Part shown: in pieces, positions 56,281 through 64,000 of the stretch
Numbering within the stretch: the first letter of the stretch is position 1
Layout: every line of letters starts with the position of its first letter
Origin: Diogma glabrata
Lineage: Eukaryota > Arthropoda > Insecta > Diptera > Cylindrotomidae
Reading direction: 5' to 3'
Assembly (NCBI GenBank): GCA_963693315.1
Contig: OY856186.1
Span: forward strand, 230,081,146-230,145,145
DNA: 64,000 bases
Program-made: the position numbers and the translations under genes
The notes under the pieces: model-generated
The model's input: only the letters and a program-made list of their open reading frames with translations
The model's database searches: none
Told to the model about the DNA's origin: nothing

Positions 56281-56715
56281 ATAAAAACAAGAAAAATTTG
56301 CAAACCCTAACAACATTGAAGAATGAAGAAAACTTAGCAGGCAAAAAATACATAGGTGTAACATATAATAAAACAACATTCAAAATAATGCAAAAAACTT
56401 TAAAAAAATATGGATACATTGCAGCTTACAAAAACAAAAATAAAATAGAAAATTACCTAAAAACCAAAAAAAAAACAAATCTTAGACAACACAGGTGTTT
56501 ATAAAATTGCCTGTGATGACTGCAGTAAATTTTATATAGGTCAAACGGGGTGGTCCTTCACAAAAAGATTTATTGAACACACTAGTGAAATTAATAAGAG
56601 CGATCCAACACAACACAAATACACGAATATCAACACAAATTTAACCATATTACATAAAAAAAAAAAAGGACAACATCTAGATAGATTGGTAGAAATAGAA
56701 ATATATAAACATTAA
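56250..56715 (+). pseudogene. Penelope-like C-terminus (RT end plus GIY-YIG), frameshifted
   Basis: First frame: TLNRKHKNKKNLQTLTTLKN then YIGVTYNKTTFKIMQKTLKK, the thumb/linker after the RT. After a frameshift near 56490: GVYKIACDDCSKFYIGQTGW and FTKRFIEHTSEINKSD, then DRLVEIEIYKH before the stop at about 56715. GxYxIxCxxCxKFYIGQTG is the GIY-YIG signature with the extra cysteine pair typical of Penelope endonucleases. It is clearly a different family from the copy at 25689. Confidence 0.85.
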
Positions 56716-56844
56716 AACAATAGCAACATTTTAAATGATAAAATTAACACTAAAACTAACAAAATATATGACATAATAATAAAAAATAGCAGTTGAAATA
56801 GTATATAAGTAATAGTTTAAGCAAAAATTGTAATAATAATTTAA

Positions 56845-56890
56845 GAACTGAGGATGACGTAAGTCGAAATCGATATTCAATAAAATAAAA
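56845..56890 (+). ncRNA. hammerhead-ribozyme-like motif in the second Penelope element
   Basis: CTGAGGA (56848-56854, fits CUGANGA), T, stem II GAC-GTAA-GTC (56856-56865), GAAA (56866-56869), self-complementary TCGA (stem III with A and T making ATCGAT), TA with cleavage predicted after 56875, then TTC pairing with GAA at 56845-56847 as inner stem I. The outer part of stem I is not obvious. Same order and same loop-free palindromic stem III as the pair at 25491 and 27552; it lies just downstream of the GIY-YIG stop. Confidence 0.6.
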
Positions 56891-57000
56891 AATCAAATTC
56901 AAATTGTTACTATAAGGAAGTTTATATTATTATTAATAAAATAAAAAATAAAAAATAAACAGTAAAAAGTATATTTTTAAAAATTGCATTTTAATTCAAA

Positions 57001-60000
57001 AGTGACAAACGCACACAAACAGTGAATAATATAGAAAACCATAATAACACGGATTTATGAAGATAAGACAATCGAATTTGAGGTTATTGGGACAGGAAAT
57101 ATTCGGTTGTTACAAAAACGGTTGTAGTCACCGATAGTTTTCTTTTAGTGCAGATGTTACCAAATTTTAACGGCTAAAATCATTTCGTCAGGGCTCGGTC
57201 TTGAGCAATATCTGTTATGTTTCTCTGAAGCTGATCGTAACAAAATCTCCAAAGCTTAAGAGAACATTAAAACCATTTTTATAATCTCTTGATGGATAAA
57301 GAAGGTCTAAAGAAAGTCTAGAATGGCGTACAGGATTCAGCTCTTTGGGACAATTTAATTACTTTTATGATTTTATCCAATCTTTTCGTTGTTGGCAGAA
57401 CTGTATGAAAAAATTAATACACAGAAACATTAAAGGGTATAAATAGTAAGAATATCGTATTTTACCCTGTATCGATGCAGTCGATGACTTCAACCAAACT
57501 TCAACCTCAACAAACATGCCAAGTAACGTCATAATCCAGCTATTTAACTATTCCTGTTTATTTTGCTCTAAGCCTAAGGATATCATTATTAGATGTCATC
57601 GCTTTCTGGCTTTCGGCTATTATAATGGTATTGTTACGATTCTACATAAAAATAATGAAATACAAAACATTGCATTCAACCTCAATTTTCGATAAAAATA
57701 ATTTCAAGGTTACATTCTTTTCCAAGAAATGGGGACGAAAATGGAATAAAATAAAGGAAAACATGATATCATCGAATATTCTTGGTTTATTCTTAGCGGT
57801 TTCTCGAGTTTTCTTCGTAAAGAAGTGACCTTGAATCATCTAGAAATCATGTAGAATTATATATAAGGAATTTCCTGTTGAAGAATTAAATTAGTTTTGT
57901 TTTAGACCTGCGTTGATGCAAAGACTGCGATAGAAGAAATAGTTTAAGTGGAATGTGAAATGAATTAATTGTAAACGAAACGTTGTACTGTGCATAATAT
58001 GTTGTTGTTGTTGTGAATCAATTAAAGTGTTGAAGACTTAATAAAACCTGGTGCTTGTGCTTACTAATCAGCGATCGAACCAAGAATTGGGAATTACGTT
58101 TTTCAAATTGAGAGTAAGGTAAAACGTAACAGTATAATATCACACGTTTTAGTAAATGCATTAACTTCCTACTAATTAATCCTAGAGCTTTGAGTTCAAT
58201 GAATCTTAATTAAATATTTGGCTCAGTATCAATTCGAATAGTTAATTCAATCTAAATCCGAATATTTCTCTCAACAATACTTGGTTACTAGCAGTTCCAT
58301 ATTGATTAGTTTACTATGCGACAACTCTCGTTTTTGATGAAACCGAAAAAAATTTCACGACAGTTTTGATAGTATAACTGACCGATTGATAAAAAAAGCA
58401 CCTACCAATATCAACACAATCGCATATTGTACCAATTCAACCGTTGCTTTGGCTTTACTAGTCTCACTATCATATATGTACTTGAGCCACGTTTGTTGCT
58501 AATTGCATTTCTAGAATTCCGACGCTGTCATTTATAAGAGACTGGATCTCATTTCACGATATGCATTACATGTCCGTTTCGAAAAAGGCGAAAAATATGT
58601 ATATGTAATAGACTCAGTTATCTATCCCAAATAAACTGAAGGGTTCCATGAAATATTTCGATACATTTAGTCAATTGCTTTCATTTCTAAGTTAGTATCT
58701 CTGCATAAACATTTTCAAGCTTGTACATATAATTTGCGTTTATCAAGACCTTACAACGCATGTTGTGGTGGGATCTCTTAAAAGGTATTTATGTTTTGTG
58801 ACATATATTTTTAAACAACTAGTCCACTCTGGCGCTTATAACCACTTCTAGTCCACTACTAACTAATAATAAATGTGGTCGTCTCAGAAACTATTCAATT
58901 CCTCATTTCAACTCCAGCGCCCCCAATTCTACTTGAATCAATTTCTTCGACTTTTGTGGAAAAACTCCGGCTAATACCTAAATTGCTTTAATCATCTACA
59001 TTAATAGATACAGAAGTTGTATTTAAATTGACGACTCACACTGAAATGATTTCATGCATGTCGATTACTAAGTCACATAATCTATTGCAACAACGCAATA
59101 ACCTTTGTTGGAGCTCGCTCTGAATTTCGTGAGCTCTACAACTTATTTTTCTCTGAAGATCTTAACAACAAAATTTAAAAATTGGTTCAAAAAGACATAA
59201 TTCATCGGATATTCATGCCTTCAATCTGCAAAATGTCATCTTAGCATCTCATGTTACACAAATTGAGATGAAACTTGAAACCTCTGTTGTCATATCAAAA
59301 TGACCTAGAAGCACAAACCCAGGTTATTTTATAGTTGAAGGGTTTCTAACACCAATAGTTTAACTAGACATCAATTATTTAAAATTACCACAGACTACAA
59401 GATATCGTCACATTTACCAGATTAATTTCTTATACTGGTGGACCACTGAGAACCTGAATTCCATAAAACATCAACAAATGGTCGAAAAATCATAAAAATC
59501 TATATATTGGAAAACAGTCTTCCACCGTTTAAAATAAATGATGGAAAAAATTACAGATCTCCATCTGAACGACCTTTAGCCGCACAAACATAATGTGAAT
59601 TTCGTGCACTGTTTTGTTTTACTAATTTTTAAGTGTTTTTCAAATATTCTAGTATATATATTTTAAATTTAGTTTAAGATTAAACGTTTTTGAGTGCTAA
59701 CGTGATACATTTTGTTTTAATTTAACATTTTTAAATCATGTGTACATGTATACAAAATATGCATGATTTGTAAATGATGCGTCCATTTTTTTAACGATAC
59801 AATTTAAATGAAAAAAGATTAGAATTCAAATATTTGATTTACATATAAAAAATAATATTAATTTTTCATAATTTGATTAATATTATAAAAACTAAATTTA
59901 AATATCGGTATACCAACATGAAACATGGTCAAAAAAAATGTTAAAACCATATTATAATTTTTTTAAACACTAAAATTAATTATTCTAAGTGCTCGTTTGT

Positions 60001-60305
60001 TTTTTGTGTTTATTTTCATTACCATTACATTTCATTTTCATTACAAACAAATTTCTTTCGCACATAATTTTAATGAAACTAAGATAAAATGCATCAATTT
60101 ATTATTGCGTAACTCATATTATCTCATAAACAGTTGACTGGGTTCATAGTCATTTTATAAAATGTAACTATAATTTTTCATTCTACATTTTTTTTATTTT
60201 TTTGTTCATTATTATTATCATTAAATAAATTTCGTTTCGCTTCGTTTTTTATTATTCGTAAAAGGTGTTTTACATGCTAAGACGTTTTACGACATGTACA
60301 CGGCA
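57001..60305. other. long non-coding stretch
   Basis: No gene of known family, RNA gene or TIR pair is recognised. One possible small exon on the minus strand (58406-58498) is discussed under findings. Short ORFs around 57625-57839 occur on both strands at once and look like chance. Confidence 0.45.
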
Positions 60306-61131
60306 CACAGTGGGATTTTTTGTGCAATAAGCAATTTTTTCGACACAAAAAATTTAAAAATGTAATGATGCAGTTTTATAGAAAATTGATTCATTATGAA
60401 GAATCCATAAATTGTGTCCCAAAAAAACGTTTATTTGTCTTTGAAATAATGAAGTAAAGTCACATGTAAATTTTGGTCCAAAATATTGAAAACTGTTTAC
60501 GCAATTTTATAGTGTTTGTACGTAAGATAACTTTATTGCTCTAATTTAAATAGCGATTATTTTCAAATATAGCCTTTTCTGCGTATTTAAAAAAAAATTA
60601 TAACGTTCGCTCATATGGTTTAAAAGATATGATAGAATGAAATTTGTTCTATAATGTGCCGTGATTGCAAACTTCCTTGGAAGAAAAAAAAGGTTGCTCG
60701 GTCGTGCTAGGTGCTCCCGCTATAATAAAATGAAAGGTAAGACTCCATACTATCAATTAAAAAAAAAAAGTTTAAATAATTAATAATCTTTTATAAAATC
60801 ATAAAATTTATAAAATCATAAAATTTTGGGTTCTATGGGCGGAGGGTAGTGGGCGTGGCCAATTTTTATGAAATTTTATTTTATTCTTAATTGAGGTTTT
60901 TTTTTTTATTTTTTTGGCTCTGTGCCAAAAGGCTCTGTGCCAAATTTCAAAAACTTTGGGCCAAAAATAAATTTTGGGTTCTATGGGCGGTGGGTAGTGG
61001 GCGTCGCCAATTTTGATGAAACTTTATATTTTTCTTAATTGAGCTCACCAAAGGCTCAGAGCAAAATTTCAACATTCTACGAGCACTCCTTATATTTTTT
61101 GCCAAACATTGTATGAACAAATCCCATTGTG
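60306..61131. mobile_element. 826-bp TIR element
   Basis: Ends CACAGTGGGATTT and the complement of CACAATGGGATTT are inverted, with CGGCA directly outside both (60301-60305 and 61132-61136) as a possible 5-bp target duplication. Inside, a unit of ~145 bp with GGGTTCTATGGGCGG(A/T)GGGTAGTGGGCGT occurs twice (about 60828 and 60973). No coding sequence is evident. Confidence 0.6.
60828..61110 (+). repeat. two ~145-bp tandem units
   Basis: Both units share GGGTTCTATGGGCGG, GTAGTGGGCGT, CCAATTTT.ATGAAA and TTCTTAATTGAG, and are GC-richer than the surroundings. They are internal to the TIR element at 60306-61131. Confidence 0.75.
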
Positions 61132-61136
61132 CGGCA

Positions 61137-62400
61137 TGGTGCACATCATGTGCATGATATGTATTATACACAATTTTATGCACTGGGATTTTGTAACATG
61201 CACATTTCATGTATTTTTTTCAAAGTTGTTGTTGTCACTGTGTGTTGATAGTTGTGTTTTTTAGTTTTTTTATCTTTTGTGCCAACATTTTATTTTCACA
61301 AAATTTTTTTAAATTAAGATAAATAAAATATTTAACATAATTTTTATATCACGATTTTTATTGTTATTTTTTTCATCGTCAGAAACTAATGCTTTTGCTA
61401 TAGTTACAACAACGATTTTTCTTACGAGTTCCGTTAATGTTGCCCTTCGTATCTTTAATTGCATATTTCGTAGAATTAAACAAATAACATTTTCAAATTT
61501 AATGCAACCAAATAAATTTACTTTATCATTCCGAATTCAATAAAAATTATTTTATTTTTGTTTTTTAACAGCTCTAATATTTTTAGCTTCAGCTATCAGC
61601 ATATCTTCAGCTTGTATGTGGTATGATAATTAACAAAATAAAATAATCAACAAATTTTTTTTATTCTGTTGCGCAAACATTTTTGAAAAAACGTAATGCA
61701 ATCTTTTTTGTTGCATTGCGTTGGTTCAAAAATGTTTATTTGATTGTATTAAATTCTGAAGTAATTGTTATAATTCAATTTCAATAATTTCTTTCATTTA
61801 TGTAATTTAATCTAATGCGCATGTTCCTTTCTCTCTTGAATAAAATCCTGAGGCACATCACGATTTCATTTGAAATAAATTTCCAATGTGATACAAATTC
61901 GTTTTTTTTATAATATGATTCTTGTTTTTGGTTAGTGCAATATTTGTAGTGTTTCGCTAGAAGCAATTTAATTTTGAAATTACCAAACAATCAAAATTAA
62001 ATTAAATTTATTTGACTGTAGTAAACTAATTGAGCAAAAAATTAAATGAAATCTACCTAAAACTATTGTGTTTTCTTCTTATAATTTTATTTTGTTTATA
62101 TATGCATTCTAAAATAACTTTATCATATTAATACATGTTGCTCTGACGGTAGTATAAAATGTAGGTTCTTGTTTAGTGAATTTTATTCTCTCGAATATTT
62201 GCAAACTTATATTTTGCTCGTGTATAATATTTATCATTAAGAACTTGAACTCTAAACTACTATTGTTGTTTTGCTTTGATTTAATCTTTGCGCAACATAT
62301 TTAACTATTTAAGTTAATAACAATAGATTCGATTGCTTAACGCATAATAACGCATACAATTATGATTGTGTGAAAAAAAATTAATTATTCTTAATAATGT
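61137..62400. other. AT-rich non-coding stretch
   Basis: Nothing recognised; short ORFs on either strand have no family motifs. Confidence 0.5.
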
Positions 62401-64000
62401 CTCTCTCTCTCTCTCTGGCGTTTACATCCCATGGAGGGATTTTGCCGTCTGTGCAATCAGCTTCCAATCGTCTCGTTCCATGACCAGTTGACCCCAGTTT
62501 CGACATCCTATATCACGAAGGTCTTGGATGATGTCATCACGCCAGCGTTGTCTAGGTCTTCCTCTTCGACGAACACCAGCTGGTTGTTGTTGGGACGCTT
62601 TTTTAATCATTCTATCTAATGGTGCCCTTTCTACATGACCAAACCATCTAATCCGGTTAGATTTAATGAATCCGATTACATCGCAGCCTCCAAGAAGCTG
62701 TCTGATTTCATGATTCATTCGGATTCTATACTGATTTTCAGCAACTTTACATGGACCATAAATTGTTCGTATGACTTTCCTCTCGAATGTTGATAAAATT
62801 CTACAATCGGAGGAAGTCAGTGTCCAGCTTTCGCTTCCAAAGGTAAGCACAGGTCGAATTAATGCTTTGTAAAGTGTGAGTTTGCACGACTGCGAAAGAT
62901 GTTTAGATCGCAAAAGTTTTGAGTATGCGTAGAAAACTCTGTATGCGGCTGAGACACGAGCTTTAATATCTGCCTGCATGTCATTTGACGATGTTATTAC
63001 AGACCCGAGGTATTTGAAGTTTTCCACACGTTCCACTTCATAGTCGCCAGTATTCAGATTGCCGGGAGGTTTATTCCTGGATGTTGTTAATAGTTTAGTC
63101 TTGCCGGTGTTAATGCATAATCCAAGTCGTTTAGCATTTCTTTCAAGCCGAGAGAGACTATCCTTGATATCGCTTGTTCTACGTCCGAGAAGCACAATAT
63201 CATCTGCATAGCCAAGAATTTGACTAGATTTGTTAAATATACAGTTTTGTGTCTCAATGCGGCTTTTTCTTATCGCGTACTCAAGCGCCAAATTAAATAG
63301 TACGGGTGCGAGTGCATCACCTTGTCGAACACCTGATGTTATATCAAAAGAGTCAGAAACTGACCCTTCGATTACTATTCTACAGTTTGATCCCGATGTT
63401 GTGAGTTTGCACAGAGAAACAAGTTTCTCTGGAATACCAAGGCATATGAGTGCAGACCAGAGGTTGTCGCGGATGATGCTATCATATGCTTGCTTGAAAT
63501 CAACGTAGAGCTGGTGAATACTGATGTTGTACTCCCAACATTTTTCCAGAATCATCCTTAAGGTAAAACATTGATCTGTGGTTGAACGGTTGGGACGAAA
63601 ACCACACTGATAGTCGCCGATGATAGATTCGGCAAACGGGATGAGCCGAGCGAGTACGACATTAGCTAGTATTTTATATGCAGTGTTCAACAGTGCGATT
63701 CCACGATAATTTGCACACTTTAGGCGGTCACCTTTTTTATGTAGCGGAACAATGAGAGCTGTTTTCCATTCAGCAGGTAGTTCTTCTTGGTCCCAGATTG
63801 CAAGAATCAGATCATATATACGTGAGACCAGAGCTGCTCCTCCATTCTTAAGTAGTTCTGCAGGGATTCCATCGATACCTGGTGATTTGCCATTTTTTAA
63901 TTTTTTGATGGCAGCTTCCACTTCTTCTATTGTTGGGTAAGGGACAAAAATCTCCTCACTTGACGGAGCAATTGCTCGAATAGGATGAACTTCGTTCGTC
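62401..64000 (-). mobile_element. RTE non-LTR retrotransposon, second copy, cut by the window edge
   Basis: The 3' terminal (GA)n run (CT at 62401-62416) and the coding end are nearly identical to 19100 onward. The copy continues past 64000, so its 5' part is outside the window. Same family and orientation as the element at 19100-22480. Confidence 0.9.
62422..64000 (-). CDS. RTE reverse transcriptase, open to the window edge
   Basis: An uninterrupted frame of more than 520 codons runs from the window edge to the stop at 62422. It includes NGKSPGIDGIPAELL, LHKKGDRLKCANYRGIAL, LYVDFKQAYDSI, GVRQGDALAPVLFNLAL, GYADDIVLLGRR with both catalytic aspartates, and the C-terminal FGHVERAPLDRMI and RRGRPRQRWRDDI. 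The frame stays open upstream of 63921 through EIFVPYPTIEEVE, so the apparent start there is not real. It differs from the copy at 19120 by scattered substitutions. It is possibly an active element if the endonuclease part is also intact. Confidence 0.9.
   Translation of the reverse strand, partial: TNEVHPIRAIAPSSEEIFVPYPTIEEVEAAIKKLKNGKSPGIDGIPAELLKNGGAALVSRIYDLILAIWDQEELPAEWKTALIVPLHKKGDRLKCANYRGIALLNTAYKILANVVLARLIPFAESIIGDYQCGFRPNRSTTDQCFTLRMILEKCWEYNISIHQLYVDFKQAYDSIIRDNLWSALICLGIPEKLVSLCKLTTSGSNCRIVIEGSVSDSFDITSGVRQGDALAPVLFNLALEYAIRKSRIETQNCIFNKSSQILGYADDIVLLGRRTSDIKDSLSRLERNAKRLGLCINTGKTKLLTTSRNKPPGNLNTGDYEVERVENFKYLGSVITSSNDMQADIKARVSAAYRVFYAYSKLLRSKHLSQSCKLTLYKALIRPVLTFGSESWTLTSSDCRILSTFERKVIRTIYGPCKVAENQYRIRMNHEIRQLLGGCDVIGFIKSNRIRWFGHVERAPLDRMIKKASQQQPAGVRRRGRPRQRWRDDIIQDLRDIGCRNWGQLVMERDDWKLIAQTAKSLHGM

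Larger units (their letters stand above)
56134..57000 (+). mobile_element. second Penelope-like fragment bounded by a 78-bp inverted repeat
   Basis: Inverted arms 56134-56211 and 56922-57000 share TGCAAT..TTTAAAAATATAC, TTTTTACTGTTTATTTTT and TTATTTTATTAATAATAAT. Between them are the C-terminal Penelope coding part (56250-56715), a perfect hairpin (56215-56280) and a hammerhead-like motif (56845-56890). This is a small 5'-truncated insertion with pseudo-LTR-like ends. Confidence 0.75.

Noticed and set aside
57625..57839. Overlapping 65-67-codon ORFs on both strands
   Set aside because: No family motif, no splice context, and simultaneous openness on both strands points to chance in AT-rich DNA.
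61361..61543. 60-codon plus ORF with hydrophobic start
   Set aside because: It lacks family motifs and the composition fits chance in AT-rich DNA; not enough to call a secreted peptide.

Overview
This is eukaryotic, very AT-rich genomic DNA, most likely from an insect or another arthropod. Evidence: spliced exons of a conserved cyclic-nucleotide phosphodiesterase of the PDE8 class, GT-AG introns, long simple-sequence arrays, and a dense load of eukaryotic transposable elements (hAT, Ty3/gypsy, RTE, Penelope-like). I see no prokaryotic operon structure. The species cannot be named from the sequence alone.

Layout. 1-2610: non-coding DNA with a 300-bp palindrome at the start. 2619-18849: a stack of nested mobile elements. 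An outer hAT element (TSD GTGTGAAC) holds a long-TIR element, which holds a minus-strand Ty3/gypsy element. The 5' LTR of that element is split by an 8-kb GGGTTCCG-type element, which in turn holds a second hAT element (TSD GTCATATG) with a MITE, a tRNA-like SINE and a Penelope fragment inside. 19100-22480: an RTE-type non-LTR retrotransposon with one in-frame stop. 24343-29858: an element with ~620-bp terminal inverted repeats. It encodes an unrecognised spliced protein, interrupted by a Penelope-like element (12-bp TSD) built as an inverted pair, each half carrying a well-formed hammerhead ribozyme. 31270-31469: assembly gap. 31470-38046: two very long 7-bp satellite blocks. 38163-54405 (minus): seven exons of Pde8, from the end of the N-terminal regulatory region through the PAS domain to the HD metal-binding motif. 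Its introns are filled with a MITE, a tRNA-like sequence, an (AT)n run, a 21-bp minisatellite, an RTE fragment, an LTR remnant, and a TIR-bounded block of ~628-bp higher-order satellite. 56134-57000: a second Penelope fragment with its own hammerhead-like motif. 60306-61131: a TIR element. 62401-64000: a second RTE copy running off the window.

The only recognisable host gene is Pde8. It is incomplete: 5' exons and the second half of the catalytic domain are not in the window, so the intron after the last visible exon would exceed 38 kb if the assembly is right. Everything else supported is mobile or repetitive.

The most interesting signal is the group of hammerhead-ribozyme-like motifs tied to Penelope-like sequence. 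Two are intact-looking and one is plausible. Their predicted stem III is a short self-complementary sequence with no loop, which suggests they act as dimers. Two further degenerate relatives are suspected.
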